Notes: generated from the letters alone by a model not told the origin. DNA of 64,000 nucleotides from Bacteroidota bacterium (GCA_023417785.1 JAEZEH010000109.1:25289-89288); one strand, 5' to 3'; positions 51,261 to 61,812 are shown, numbered from the stretch's first letter. Numbers and translations: made by a program.

Positions 51261-51413
51261 TCGAACGGACATCAAAAAAGAACGGATTTATTTCAAGAAT
51301 TTCTCGCGCAGGAATCGATTGAATGGTGCGGGCGAAGAAAAATCGACGGAATCATTTTTAATTCTAAGGCTGATTGTCGTACATTAAGGATTATTTCAAC
51401 TTCAACAATTGAA

Positions 51414-51986
51414 ATGACCCTTCCGGATATTAAACCAATTCTAAGCCAGGTTGTCGAGGGGGATGCACGTGCCTTTCGAAAAATATTCGACATGTTTTCA
51501 CCAAAGGTTCATGCATTTGCCTTGAAACTGACGCGTTCACATTCCCTTTCCGAAGAGATTGTTCAGGAGGTTTTTGTTAAAATCTGGATTGGCCGCGCTT
51601 CACTCGCGGATATTAACTACTTCCCGTCGTATCTGTATACCATAACTCGAAACCACACTTTCAACGTACTTAAAAAGCTCGCGATGGAGCAGCGTGCAAT
51701 GGTATCGCTTAGCAGGGAGTTGTCCGAAATCGCCGATGATGGCGATGAGACCGCTTATTATCAGGAACAGCGTAATGTATTTGTTCATGCACTGAATCAG
51801 CTGCCGCCACAGCAAAGACTGGTTTATAGCCTTTGCCATCAGAAAGGACTGAAATATGAGGAAGTAGCGCGTGAATTAAACATTTCCCGCCTCACGGTCA
51901 AAACGCATATGCAAAAGGCGCTCAGGAGCATAAAAACGCATTTGAAAACAGCTATCGGTCTCTTTATTTTTTTCGTGAATTTCTGA
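51414..51986 (+). CDS. ECF-type RNA polymerase sigma factor of the SusCD locus
   Basis: A 190-residue sigma-70 protein. Region 2 (KIFDMFSPKVHAFALKLTRSHSLSEEIVQEVFVKIW, about residues 24-60) and region 4 (LPPQQRLVYSLCHQKGLKYEEVARELNISRLTVKTHMQKA, about 128-168) are both standard for the FecI-like ECF group of Bacteroidetes. The FecR-type anti-sigma gene follows after 101 bp, then SusC and SusD. It should switch on that transport locus when the SusC/FecR signal arrives. Confidence 0.95.
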   Translation: MTLPDIKPILSQVVEGDARAFRKIFDMFSPKVHAFALKLTRSHSLSEEIVQEVFVKIWIGRASLADINYFPSYLYTITRNHTFNVLKKLAMEQRAMVSLSRELSEIADDGDETAYYQEQRNVFVHALNQLPPQQRLVYSLCHQKGLKYEEVARELNISRLTVKTHMQKALRSIKTHLKTAIGLFIFFVNF

Positions 51987-52087
51987 AGCCTCTTTCTTGG
52001 TCTGGTTTTTTTGGAATTAAAAAACTTTTTTCTTTTCAGATACTCCTTTTTCTTTCCCGGATTGTCTTCCCTACAAAATACGCCACT

Positions 52088-53110
52088 ATGGATAACGCCC
52101 GCTTCAGGTTTCTGTTTCAACGATATATTGAACAGAAATGCACGGAAGAAGAAAGGTCGGAATTGTTTTTCTTAATTGAGGCATCGGACAACGATGATAC
52201 GTTGCGATCGCTGATGGATACCCAGTGGCAATCCACGTCCCAGGCACCGTTGTCGAGAGAAAAAGCCGATGCAATTTTTGATAAGATCGTGTCGACTGCA
52301 CCTCGTCTGTCAACTTCCCGAGCGGAAAAAAATGAACTTCCCGGTCGATCATCCCCTATATGGCAAATGGCGGCTGCGATCGCGTTGCTTATTGTAAGTG
52401 GTCTTTCGACGTTTTACTTTATTCACTACGACGAGCGCCGGACCAATCACGCGTTGCTGGAAAGTGGCCGGATCGAAAAAACCGGCTCCGAGCATATGTT
52501 TGTGAAACTTCCCGATGGTAGCACGGTCTTGCTGAATGCCGGAAGTACCCTCGACTATTCCGGCTCGTTCGATGCAACGCGCGAGGTTACCTTAACTGGT
52601 GAAGGATACTTTGATATTGTGCACGACCCCCTGCGTCCGTTTATAGTTCATACGGGTAATCTGAAAACAACTGTGCTTGGCACGGCATTCAACATTAAGG
52701 CCTACGCTGCGGATAACGATATCACGGTTACGGTAACAAGGGGTAAAGTGAAGGTGAGCGATGAAGACCAGGAAATCGGAATCATCCTTCCCGATGAACA
52801 GATTACATTCAACGGTAAGAACAAGAAATCGGAAAAGAAATCAGTTGATAGCCATAAGGCGGTTGCGTGGGCTGAAAATGACATCTTTTTTAATGAACTC
52901 ACCATGGGCGAAGCGATCCGGCAACTCGAAGACCGATTCAATGTGCGAATCAGTTTTGAGAAGGATGAGTTGAAAGACTGTCGTTTCACGGCAACGTTTA
53001 TCCAAAACGAGTCGATTGAACAGATCCTTGAAGTTATTTGCGAATTCAATAACGCAACCTATAAGAAAGGGGTTGAAGGGGATATAATAATATCCGGCAA
53101 CGGATGTTGA
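52088..53110 (+). CDS. FecR-type anti-sigma factor
   Basis: A 340-residue single-pass inner-membrane protein. The N-terminal about 90 residues (QRYIEQKCTEEERSELFFLIEASD) bind the sigma factor in the cytoplasm. The transmembrane helix is about residues 96-115 (MAAAIALLIVSGLSTFYFI). The periplasmic FecR domain follows (VKLPDGSTVLLNAGSTLDYS; GEGYFDIVHDPLRPFIVHT; TVLGTAFNIKAY) and then a C-terminal STN-like domain (DIFFNELTMGEAIRQLEDRFNV). It would contact the STN domain of the neighbouring SusC and release the sigma factor on substrate uptake. Confidence 0.95.
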   Translation: MDNARFRFLFQRYIEQKCTEEERSELFFLIEASDNDDTLRSLMDTQWQSTSQAPLSREKADAIFDKIVSTAPRLSTSRAEKNELPGRSSPIWQMAAAIALLIVSGLSTFYFIHYDERRTNHALLESGRIEKTGSEHMFVKLPDGSTVLLNAGSTLDYSGSFDATREVTLTGEGYFDIVHDPLRPFIVHTGNLKTTVLGTAFNIKAYAADNDITVTVTRGKVKVSDEDQEIGIILPDEQITFNGKNKKSEKKSVDSHKAVAWAENDIFFNELTMGEAIRQLEDRFNVRISFEKDELKDCRFTATFIQNESIEQILEVICEFNNATYKKGVEGDIIISGNGC

Positions 53111-53175
53111 AAGCATAAATTAACCTAAACTAAATCTGAGCCATGCAAATCTTGTTGCTGATCACCTGAAAAGAC

Positions 53176-53204
53176 GAAGCTTCCCGCCAAGGGCAGGAAG
53201 CTTC
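53176..53204 (+). promoter_or_regulatory. Hairpin in the fecR-susC gap
   Basis: GAAGCTTCC and GGAAGCTTC are perfect 9-bp arms; within the 11-base loop GCC/GGC can extend the stem over AAG. A second complementary pair, GGCCA near 53208 and TGGCC near 53232, follows. No T-run is present. It may stabilise the susC mRNA end, attenuate read-through from fecR, or be a copy of an intergenic repeat family. Confidence 0.55.
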
Positions 53205-53274
53205 TGAGGCCATCGACGACTGCCATCGGCTTTGGCCGTGTTTAAATTTTTCATCACTTAAACATTACAAAAAT

Positions 53275-56200
53275 ATGAATTTTTCTGTACCATGTGCAGA
53301 AGGGGTGATGCGCTTTGTGTCATTGCAAAACGGGAGCGCACTCATCAGGCACCCATCAATCCGACAGATTATGCGTATAAGCGCCGTTTTATTAGCTCTG
53401 TTGTTCACGACTCTCCAGGTTTTACTGGCCACCCCCGCGGACGGCCAGGGCACCAAGGATGTCGAGGTAACGCTGATGCTGAAAGACGAGTCCCTGGCGT
53501 CGGCTGTGAAAAAAATTGAAAAAGTGACTCCCTTTCGGTTTGTTTACCGATATCGGGAAATAGCCAGTGTCGATAAAGTGAACCTTCCCGAAGCGACCCG
53601 GACCGTTGCTGAAACACTTGCCCTTATTCTGGAAAATACGCCGTTTACATACAGAGAAATAAACCGGAATATACTCATCGTAAGACGTGAGACGGCAACG
53701 GACGACATGGACGGAACTCAGAGCCGGAGTCTGGCTTTAGATCACACGGTGACGGGTACCGTAACCGAAGTGGATGCGGGGGCTCTCGCTGGTGTTAGCG
53801 TGATCCTGAAAGGAACTTCCATTGGTACAGCTACGGACGCCGATGGGAGATACACGTTAACCCTTCCGGATGGCGACGGGATACTCCAGTTCTCGTACAT
53901 TGGTTTTGAAACTCGTGAGATACCAGTCAATAATCAGTCAGTTATCGACATTGCCCTCAACGCAGACATTACTTCATTAAATGTTGTTGTGGTGACTGCT
54001 CTCGGCATAACACGCGAAGAGAGGTCACTTGGCTACGCGACACAACAGGTGGATGGTGAGAGCCTGACTTTTACAAAGGAACAAAACGTATTGGGATCTC
54101 TTGCCGGAAAGATAGCCGGTGTTCAGGTCGTTGGTTCTTCCGGCGCAAGCATGGGCGGAACGCAAAAGATCAAGATCAGGGGTGTAAACTCAATCACGGG
54201 CGGTGATCAACCTCTTATTGTGGTGGATGGTACGCCGATTTCGAATGCAAATTACTCAGGTAGTGCCGGAGTCGATTTGGGCAATTTGGGTCAGGATATA
54301 AACCCGGAGGACATTGAATCGGTGAACGTATTGAAAGGTCCGGCCGCGTCTGCACTTTATGGAATCCGTGGTCAATACGGCGTTATTATGATCACCACCA
54401 AGAAGGGGACAAATTCACATCGTGTAAATGTTGAACTGAATTCAGCCTTCTTCGTCGAAAGGGCGGGTAACTTCATGCCCTATCAAAACATGTATGGCGG
54501 TGGTTCCAGCCAGACCTGGCGGACACTGCCCAATGGCGACAAGTATGTCGACATGGCCGTTGATGAAAGTTGGGGACCTCGAATGGATGGAACACTCGTG
54601 CGCGATGTGTACAGCTTCTATCCGCAGGATCCTACCTATGGACAGCTTACGCCTTTCGTGCCACAACCCGACAACATCAAAGACTATTTTGAAACCGGAT
54701 ATAATTTCAATAACGGAATCTCCGTTTCCGGTGGCGGCGAAAAGACAAATTTCCGTCTTAGCTTCAATGACACACGAATCGAAGGGGTCGAGCCTAATAC
54801 GTTCCTGAGGCGAAATAATGTGGGCATAAGCGCAGGTATGGATATCTCCAAAAAGCTGAATGTCTCCACCAACATTAATTACGCTACCAATAACGCCCAA
54901 CGCCCCGCCCAGGGATCCGAAGATGGCTCGCGTTACATGAATCAGTGGTTTCAACGGAATGCCGATATGAACAGGCTGAAGGATTACCGCTATCCGGACG
55001 GGACCTTCGTTCAGTGGAACCTTCGGAGGCCCAGCGCTACTACCGGCGAGGTGACAAACTTTGCCCCCCTCTATTGGGCGAATCCGTACTTCCTTGCATA
55101 TGAAAATCCATCGACGGATAGCCGCGATCGCATATTTGGTGATATTGGCATGAAATACACCATTCTTCCAGACCTTACGGTAAGTGGGTTTATTCGTTCA
55201 GACATGTTCACCCAGAATATCGAGTCGCGAAACGCATTTGGCGGGACCGGTGTGCCTCGGTACTCTACGGGCAAATACCAGAATCGCGAAATGAACTATG
55301 AATTTCTCGCCCAGTACGAACGCAACTGGAATAGCTTTTCATTCAATATGCTGTTAGGTGGAAATATCTATGATCGCCGCTATTCCTATTTATCGATGGC
55401 AACAGTTGGTGGACTTTCTGCACCGGGGTTTTATAATATTGGGGCGTCTATCGACAGGCCTGCTGTTTCATCGTATCTTTTAAGGAAACAAATACGCAGT
55501 GCCTATGCCATGACGTCGATTGGATACCGTGACACCTACTTTATTGATGCGTCTATCCGAAACGATAACTCGTCCGCGTTACCAGAGGCAAATAATTCGT
55601 ATTGGTATCCTTCGGTTTCGGGAAGTTTTGTGTTTAGTGAACTATTGAACTGGAGGCCACTGTCACTTGGAAAAGCACGGGTGAGCTATGCGCAGGCGGG
55701 TTCTGATCTCAGTCCTTACGAGACCACATCCTTTTATAATGTCGGTTCCGTGTACGCCGGCGCAGTTACAGCAAATACCCTCACCGTCCCCGATAACCTG
55801 AATAATCCCAATATCAAGCCATCTTTTGCTCATTCGTATGAAGCTGGCATTGACTTGAAGTTTTTCAACGGTCGCCTGGGCGCCGGATTCACTTATTACC
55901 GGCTTTTGAATGAGAATCAGATTCTTCAGTTGGATGTATCCGGTACAAGTGGGTACGGCTCAGCAACCATCAATGCGGGTGAGATTGAAAACAAGGGTAT
56001 TGAGCTGACTCTTTCAGCAATCCCGGTTCAAAGTCAAAACCTCTCGTGGGATGTCATGTTCAACATCAGCCGCAACCGGAATGAGGTAGTAGAGTTATAC
56101 CCTGGTATTTCGGTATACCAGTACGGAAGCACTACTTATTCTTCTGTAACAAGTTATGCGAATTCGTATGAAGGCAAACCGTTTGGGAGTCTCGTAGGCC

Positions 56201-56859
56201 AGGCGTACCAACGTGACGAAGCGACTGGAAAAATTCTCCTCGATAACAATAATATGCCGATGTACACAGATGCATCACATGACTTTGGAACGATCCTCCC
56301 GGATTATACCGGCGGATTCCAGAATATATTGCGTTTCGGGAAATTTGATTTGTCGGCAATGATTGATTTTCAGATAGGAGGTCAGTTCTTCAGCAGATCA
56401 AAAATGCTGGCTGTGAGAACCGGCCTGGACCCTGTTACCGTTGAGACGAATGACAAAGGATTCAATGTTCGCGTGCCGGTTGCCGAAGGAGGTGGCGTAA
56501 AGGTGGAAGGAATATCTGCAGCAACGGGTGAACCAGTCACTGCATATGTCAACCCGCAAACATATTATGGCGTTGTAGGACGTCGGGTTTATGAAGAGTG
56601 GTTGTTCGATGCCTCGTTCGTCAAGCTTCGCGAAGTACGGCTGGGATACACGTTTGATAAGAGCGACTGGTCGGGGTTACCGTTCACCCGTGTTGGAGTG
56701 GCCTTTGTAGCACGCAACCCGGCGATGCTATGGCAGAAAGCGCCGGAAGGCCTCGATCCATCGGAGTTGTCTACAGGATCTCAGGGCATCAGCTGGTTCG
56801 AATCAGGTCAGATCAACACGGTTCGGTCATACGGTGTTAACCTAAATGTCACCTTCTAA
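53275..56859 (+). CDS. SusC/RagA-family TonB-dependent outer-membrane transporter with STN domain
   Basis: An 1194-residue protein. The long N-terminus before the hydrophobic MRISAVLLALLFTTLQ segment is typical of sigma-linked SusC proteins. Domains: STN signalling domain (about 60-135; DVEVTLMLKDESLASAVKKI), carboxypeptidase-regulatory domain (about 155-235), plug (about 240-365; VTALGITREERSLGYATQQV, then ESVNVLKGPAASALYGIRG), then the barrel ending in VNLNVTF. It imports a ligand captured by the SusD partner and signals through FecR to the sigma factor. SusD begins at the next base after its stop. The substrate cannot be read from context because no degradative enzyme is in the locus. Confidence 0.96.
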   Translation: MNFSVPCAEGVMRFVSLQNGSALIRHPSIRQIMRISAVLLALLFTTLQVLLATPADGQGTKDVEVTLMLKDESLASAVKKIEKVTPFRFVYRYREIASVDKVNLPEATRTVAETLALILENTPFTYREINRNILIVRRETATDDMDGTQSRSLALDHTVTGTVTEVDAGALAGVSVILKGTSIGTATDADGRYTLTLPDGDGILQFSYIGFETREIPVNNQSVIDIALNADITSLNVVVVTALGITREERSLGYATQQVDGESLTFTKEQNVLGSLAGKIAGVQVVGSSGASMGGTQKIKIRGVNSITGGDQPLIVVDGTPISNANYSGSAGVDLGNLGQDINPEDIESVNVLKGPAASALYGIRGQYGVIMITTKKGTNSHRVNVELNSAFFVERAGNFMPYQNMYGGGSSQTWRTLPNGDKYVDMAVDESWGPRMDGTLVRDVYSFYPQDPTYGQLTPFVPQPDNIKDYFETGYNFNNGISVSGGGEKTNFRLSFNDTRIEGVEPNTFLRRNNVGISAGMDISKKLNVSTNINYATNNAQRPAQGSEDGSRYMNQWFQRNADMNRLKDYRYPDGTFVQWNLRRPSATTGEVTNFAPLYWANPYFLAYENPSTDSRDRIFGDIGMKYTILPDLTVSGFIRSDMFTQNIESRNAFGGTGVPRYSTGKYQNREMNYEFLAQYERNWNSFSFNMLLGGNIYDRRYSYLSMATVGGLSAPGFYNIGASIDRPAVSSYLLRKQIRSAYAMTSIGYRDTYFIDASIRNDNSSALPEANNSYWYPSVSGSFVFSELLNWRPLSLGKARVSYAQAGSDLSPYETTSFYNVGSVYAGAVTANTLTVPDNLNNPNIKPSFAHSYEAGIDLKFFNGRLGAGFTYYRLLNENQILQLDVSGTSGYGSATINAGEIENKGIELTLSAIPVQSQNLSWDVMFNISRNRNEVVELYPGISVYQYGSTTYSSVTSYANSYEGKPFGSLVGQAYQRDEATGKILLDNNNMPMYTDASHDFGTILPDYTGGFQNILRFGKFDLSAMIDFQIGGQFFSRSKMLAVRTGLDPVTVETNDKGFNVRVPVAEGGGVKVEGISAATGEPVTAYVNPQTYYGVVGRRVYEEWLFDASFVKLREVRLGYTFDKSDWSGLPFTRVGVAFVARNPAMLWQKAPEGLDPSELSTGSQGISWFESGQINTVRSYGVNLNVTF

Positions 56860-58245
56860 ATGAAAGCCATGAAGAAACTATATATATTATTAGGTTGTGT
56901 CTTCCTCGTTGGGGCTTGTAACAACTTCGATGAGGACATCAACAAGAACCCGAATGCACCCAGCGAGGCCTCAGGGCCACAGTTGCTGGCGAATGCCATG
57001 TTATCCCTGCCGACATTGAGTTCTTCGCCGCAGGGAGAGTTTATGGCTCAATACCTTGCGGAGACGCAGTATGTGACGGCGTCATTGTATCCGCAGAGCA
57101 GTACCAGTTTCTATGGATTGTATCAGGGCCCGCTGATCAACATTGAAACCGTATTGAAAACATCCAATGTGAACAATGAGCTGATCATCGCAAAAATTCT
57201 GAAGTCGTATTACTTCTGGCATATTACTGATCGTTGGGGAGACGTCCCGTTTGTCGAAGCTTTAAACGGGGTGGAGAACCTGACGCCGGCATATGATTCC
57301 CAACAGGCAATTTACAATTCAATTTTCGGATTGCTCGATGAAGCAGTTGCAACACCGGTAGTCGGGCAAATGTCAAGCGATATCATGTATGGCGGAAACA
57401 TGGATCAGTGGAAGAAGCTTGCCAATACAATTCGCTTGCTGATGGCGTTGCGTTTATCTAAGGTCGATCCTGCAAAGGGCCAGGCCGAGTTTAACACAGC
57501 TCTCGCAGCCGGTGTAATGACATCGAATGGCGACAACTTTGTATTCAAACACCTTGCCGATGCCAACAGCCAAAACTATTGGTACTCACAGGTTGGTGTA
57601 CTTGGCCGCGAATGGTGGGCACTAACAGAAGGCCTCGTAAATGAGATGAAGCCTGTAGGCGATCCGCGACTGCCAGTCTATGGTAACCGGAGTCGCGAAG
57701 GTGATGACTACATCGGTCAGGAATATGGTGACATCGAAGATTTCGATACCGAAAAATATTCTCTGCTTGGTGACCAGATCTGGCAACAGGACGCACCGGT
57801 TCAGCTGGTAACCTATGCGCAGGTGCTCTTCGCCAAAGCTGAGGCTGCGAAGCTTGGATGGATTGCCGGTGGCGATGCGGAGGCTCAGGCGAATTACGAA
57901 GCTGCAATCGAGCAATCACTGTTGCAGTGGACCGGAACTGACGAAGGCCTTGCTGACTTTCTTGCGGCACCGGGTATTGCCTATGATCCGGCGAACGCTA
58001 TCAAGCAAATTGCCACGCAACGGTGGGTACACTTGTTCATGCACGGTTACGAAGCCTGGGCCGAATGGCGCAGGACTGGCTTTCCCGACAACCTGGTGCA
58101 ACCCGGTGGGGCAGCAGTGCCCAGGCGACAGATGTATATCGAATCCGAGCAATTCAACAATACAAAGAATTATACCGATGCCGTTCAACGCCAGTTTGGC
58201 GGAGAGGAAAGTCTTTACGGACGTGTGTGGTGGGATTCGAATTGA
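56860..58245 (+). CDS. SusD/RagB-family nutrient-binding outer-membrane lipoprotein
   Basis: A 461-residue surface lipoprotein (ATG at 56860; ATG at 56869 also fits) with lipobox LVGAC. NNFDEDINKNPNAPSEASG and the TPR-like helices (IIAKILKSYYFWHITDRWGDVPFVEAL; QVLFAKAEAAKLGWIAGG) match the SusD-like group 2, often linked to peptide or small-molecule uptake as well as glycans. It forms the lid of the SusC transporter. A strong terminator follows at 58268, closing the sigma-fecR-susC-susD block. Confidence 0.95.
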   Translation: MKAMKKLYILLGCVFLVGACNNFDEDINKNPNAPSEASGPQLLANAMLSLPTLSSSPQGEFMAQYLAETQYVTASLYPQSSTSFYGLYQGPLINIETVLKTSNVNNELIIAKILKSYYFWHITDRWGDVPFVEALNGVENLTPAYDSQQAIYNSIFGLLDEAVATPVVGQMSSDIMYGGNMDQWKKLANTIRLLMALRLSKVDPAKGQAEFNTALAAGVMTSNGDNFVFKHLADANSQNYWYSQVGVLGREWWALTEGLVNEMKPVGDPRLPVYGNRSREGDDYIGQEYGDIEDFDTEKYSLLGDQIWQQDAPVQLVTYAQVLFAKAEAAKLGWIAGGDAEAQANYEAAIEQSLLQWTGTDEGLADFLAAPGIAYDPANAIKQIATQRWVHLFMHGYEAWAEWRRTGFPDNLVQPGGAAVPRRQMYIESEQFNNTKNYTDAVQRQFGGEESLYGRVWWDSN

Positions 58246-58267
58246 TGTTATGCTTACGCGTTATACA

Positions 58268-58298
58268 AGAGGGCTTCCAGACGGGGCCCTCTTTTTTT
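58268..58298 (+). terminator. Rho-independent terminator after susD
   Basis: AGAGGGC and GCCCTCT form a perfect 7-bp stem over an 11-base loop and are followed by a seven-T run (58292-58298). It starts 23 bases after the susD stop. Confidence 0.92.
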
Positions 58299-58562
58299 GC
58301 TCCCGATCTCCGTGGTTTACCTGGGAATCATCTCCAGATCGTTGGTTATGGAGGAAGCTTTGTGCCCGATGCTCATTCCCGTCTGGCCTGTTGAAAAGCC
58401 AATCGGTTGCCAGAATTCGGGGTGGGGCAAGTGAAACCTGAAAAATGTCAGCCTGACGAATGAGGCCTGTCATGCCCGACGAAAGCGAAATGCCGCATTT
58501 TTGTACAAATCAGGCCGTTTATTTCCGGAAAGAAGGCATTGGAGCAAACAAAAGCAAGGGTT

Positions 58563-60530
58563 ATGGGAAATTCAGTAATTACCAGCAAGACGTTCGCAAT
58601 CGGGATACTCCTGATGTCGTCAGTATTTTTGCTTGAACTCGCTACAGGCATCATGGTCGGTACGGTGTCCTATGTCTTGATCACGTTATTCGTGCTTTGG
58701 TTTGCCAAGACCGAAAAAATGGTTCTCATACTTGGCATATTTGTATCGCTTCTGATTGTTACGGGATACTTTTTCAGAACAGAAGAAATTCTGACCATCG
58801 CGTCAATCCGGCTGAACCGGGTTTTGACGCTAAGTGGTGTTTGGTTAGCCGTTTATTTCGCCATCAGATACCGGACCGTTACCGCCAAGGAACAAAAACT
58901 TCGTCTCCAACTGACCGCATTATTCAGAAATTCCACTGAGGGTATCGTCTTTCTTAATCAGTCTGGTGAAATCATATTATCAAATCCCTTCGTGGAACAA
59001 ATGTTTGGCTATAAGCCGGAAGACCTGGCAGGTAAGCATATAGGTTCGATACTTCCTGAAAACCGGAATTCCGGTTACCTTAACTACCTTACGCGGTTTC
59101 TAACTACCCACCACGATGGTAGTAAGAGCGGCGGATTTGATGTTCATGGCGTTACCCGTGACGGAGTGGAATTTCCCCTTGAGATTGCTCTGAGTTCTTT
59201 TTCTTCAGACAATGACACGACAGCCATCCTATTTATTCAGGATGTCACGAACAAGAAGGAACGGGAGCGACTTACTGCAGAAAATTTCGAGACCATGAGC
59301 CGGTCTAAGAATGAGCTTGAGGAACAAGTCACAATTAGAACGAAAAAACTGAATGAAGCGCTTCTGGATGTAAAGAAGGCGAACCAGGAACTTATGGCCG
59401 AAGTTGAGGCGAGGAAAAGGATTGAAAGGAACCTGCGAAAAAGTCAGGAACTCCACGCGGAAATTGCGCGTAATTTCCCTGACGGGATTATTGGCGTGGT
59501 AGATAATAAGATGCGCTACATTTTTGCTGAAGGAGAAGAGCTTCCTTCCTTTGGATTCGACGGCGGCAATGCGAATGGTCGTTACATTTTCGAAGGGATG
59601 GATGACCGGATTATCAAGGAACGGTCCGACGCATTCCAGCGGGTGTATTCGGGTGAGAAAGTAAAATTTGATATCAACTTCCATGATAAGTCCTACAGTC
59701 TGACTGCCGTGCCTCTCCATGGCGACGAACAACAGGTTGATGAGGCGCTGGTGGTGATAAAGGATATTACCAAACGCAAGAAAGTCGAAAACGATCTGAT
59801 CGTGAACCTGGAACAGGAGCGTACACTGAACATGCTGAAGTCCCGCTTCGTAACGGCGGCCTCACATGAGTTCAGAACTCCTCTAACCACGATCCTTTCA
59901 TCTGCATCGTTACTGGAAAACTACGAAGGCGATCAACTTGCGGCAAAAAAAGAAGTTCACCTGAAGCGAATAAAGCGCTCCGTTCATGGACTTACTGACC
60001 TGCTCAATGACTTTCTGTGCCTCGGAAAAATTGAAGAAGGAAAAATAAATGCGGTAAGCTCAATGTTCAGCATGAAAGACATGCTGGATCAGCTGACATC
60101 AGAGTTTGATGCGCTGAAGAAGGAAGGGCAAACTATCGTGTTGGAATACGAACCCGGGGGGTCGCATTTTGTTTCGTCTGATCGGCAGCTTATCAAGAAC
60201 ATTCTGACCAGTCTTCTCTCCAATGCGGTGAAGTATTCGGCGCCGAATTCCACCATCACGCTCACCCTAAGAAAGAACTCATCCGGATTGTTTCTCGAGG
60301 TGAAGGATCATGGTATTGGTATTCCGGAACACGAGCAAAGCCACATTTTCGAGCGTTTTTTCCGCGCAAAGAATGCTGTCGATATCGAAGGCACCGGACT
60401 CGGTCTGAATATTGTCAGAAACTATGTTGAATTGCTTGACGGCAGTATTGAGTTCCGCAGCACAGAGAATGACGGTACGCGATTCATGGTTCACGTCCCC
60501 CTGGCAGCTGTTCCTGAGGTAGTGTGGTGA
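58563..60530 (+). CDS. Membrane PAS-domain sensor histidine kinase
   Basis: About 655 residues from ATG at 58563 (a TTG at 58539 extends the frame). Four or so transmembrane helices occupy residues 10-105 (e.g. VLITLFVLWFAK; MVLILGIFVSLLIVTGYFF). A PAS domain follows at about 115-235 (ALFRNSTEGIVFLNQSGEII), then a coiled coil, a second PAS-like region (about 300-405), and a kinase core. His435 in AASHEFRTPLTTI is the phospho-acceptor; the ATP-binding domain carries N (LLSNAVKY), G1 (DHGIGIPE) and G2 (GTGLGLNIV) boxes. There is no adjacent response regulator, so the partner is elsewhere. Confidence 0.93.
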   Translation: MGNSVITSKTFAIGILLMSSVFLLELATGIMVGTVSYVLITLFVLWFAKTEKMVLILGIFVSLLIVTGYFFRTEEILTIASIRLNRVLTLSGVWLAVYFAIRYRTVTAKEQKLRLQLTALFRNSTEGIVFLNQSGEIILSNPFVEQMFGYKPEDLAGKHIGSILPENRNSGYLNYLTRFLTTHHDGSKSGGFDVHGVTRDGVEFPLEIALSSFSSDNDTTAILFIQDVTNKKERERLTAENFETMSRSKNELEEQVTIRTKKLNEALLDVKKANQELMAEVEARKRIERNLRKSQELHAEIARNFPDGIIGVVDNKMRYIFAEGEELPSFGFDGGNANGRYIFEGMDDRIIKERSDAFQRVYSGEKVKFDINFHDKSYSLTAVPLHGDEQQVDEALVVIKDITKRKKVENDLIVNLEQERTLNMLKSRFVTAASHEFRTPLTTILSSASLLENYEGDQLAAKKEVHLKRIKRSVHGLTDLLNDFLCLGKIEEGKINAVSSMFSMKDMLDQLTSEFDALKKEGQTIVLEYEPGGSHFVSSDRQLIKNILTSLLSNAVKYSAPNSTITLTLRKNSSGLFLEVKDHGIGIPEHEQSHIFERFFRAKNAVDIEGTGLGLNIVRNYVELLDGSIEFRSTENDGTRFMVHVPLAAVPEVVW

Positions 60531-60644
60531 CGAAGAATAACAATGAATAAATCTTGTTTCGCATCGCGGGACTACGCAACATTTCTCTCAATCCATTCTG
60601 GAATTATGCGGGATAGTACATATGCGACGTGAGCCTCCAGGGAA

Positions 60645-61532
60645 TTACTTTAATTTTTCACCAAAGAAATCCGTCGTGCGTTTCCATGCGAGTTCAGCTG
60701 CCGCTTTATCATAGCGGGGCGTGCTGTCGTTATGAAAGCCGTGATTAGTATTCGGATACATGTGCACGGTATACTGCTTATTGTGCTTTTTAAGAGCGGC
60801 CTCGTACGCGGGCCAGCCTTCGTTGACCCTCGCGTCGAGTTCGGCGAAATGCAATTGTAACGGAGCATTTATTTTAGGCACATCCTCTTCCGAAGCCTGC
60901 CCACCATAAAACGGCACTGCCGCGGCCAATTCAGGAATACGTACCGCCATCATATTCGCGATCCATCCACCAAAGCAAAATCCAACCACGCCTGCCTTTC
61001 CATTGCAATCAGAATGTTCCTTCAGGTGATAAAATGCCGCGATGAAGTCTTCGAGCATCTCATTACGGTCGCGCTTACTTTGCATCTCGCGTCCTTTGTC
61101 ATCCGTACCGGGATAACCACCAAGTGGCGTCAGCGCATCGGGAGCCAGCGATACAAATCCGGCCAGGGCGGCACGTCTTGCCACATCTTCGATATGCGGA
61201 TTGAGCCCACGGTTCTCGTGAACGACTACGATACCACCAAGTTTGCCGGATGCATCCGCAGGTTTCGACAGCAGCGCTTTAATGTTTCCACCGCCTTTTG
61301 GAGACGGGTAATTGATGTATTCGGATTTTAGTCGGGGATCGGCCGGATGAACCTGTAACGACCCTTTGTAGTCCGGCGCCAGAAAACTCATGAGGGATGC
61401 TACTGTTATTCCACCTACGGCATAGATGGAGAGTCGTTCCACGAAAATCCTTCGCTCAATGCGGTTGTGCACGTAGTCGTCATACAGGTCGAATACTCCC
61501 TGTGCAACATCCTCTTTTTTAATTTCACTCAT
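60645..61532 (-). CDS. Dienelactone hydrolase family protein with Tat signal
   Basis: A 295-residue alpha/beta hydrolase. After VFDLYDDYVHNRIE it has ERRIFVERLSIYAVGGITVAS, a Tat-type signal placed about 27 residues in, as in the YghX-like group, so it is probably exported folded. The catalytic triad is Cys186 in GVVGFCFGG, Asp233 in AELDARVN and His264 in NTNHGFHN. The Cys nucleophile is the dienelactone-hydrolase hallmark. Substrate unknown; it may hydrolyse lactones or esters in the envelope. Confidence 0.9.
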   Translation of the reverse strand: MSEIKKEDVAQGVFDLYDDYVHNRIERRIFVERLSIYAVGGITVASLMSFLAPDYKGSLQVHPADPRLKSEYINYPSPKGGGNIKALLSKPADASGKLGGIVVVHENRGLNPHIEDVARRAALAGFVSLAPDALTPLGGYPGTDDKGREMQSKRDRNEMLEDFIAAFYHLKEHSDCNGKAGVVGFCFGGWIANMMAVRIPELAAAVPFYGGQASEEDVPKINAPLQLHFAELDARVNEGWPAYEAALKKHNKQYTVHMYPNTNHGFHNDSTPRYDKAAAELAWKRTTDFFGEKLK

Positions 61533-61812
61533 GGTTATCGTTACTTAGTTGGTGTCTAATGGCGCGCTGCTCAATTGAGCAATCATTTTCAATATAAGTG
61601 ATGAATTTGACTTTGCCATATGCGAATTGATCAGTGGTAATTCCGATAGATTTCGGAGTTTTTATGGTCGACTGTTTCAGTAACAAGACCCGGTATGATT
61701 TTTTTTATTAAGGTGAACGACATAAAAGGTGTTACGTCAAAGTGTTCCCGGCACCCTGGCGAACATCCTGCTGGTTGTGTCAGGGAGCATGGAAAGATCA
61801 AGATTCGGCTTT

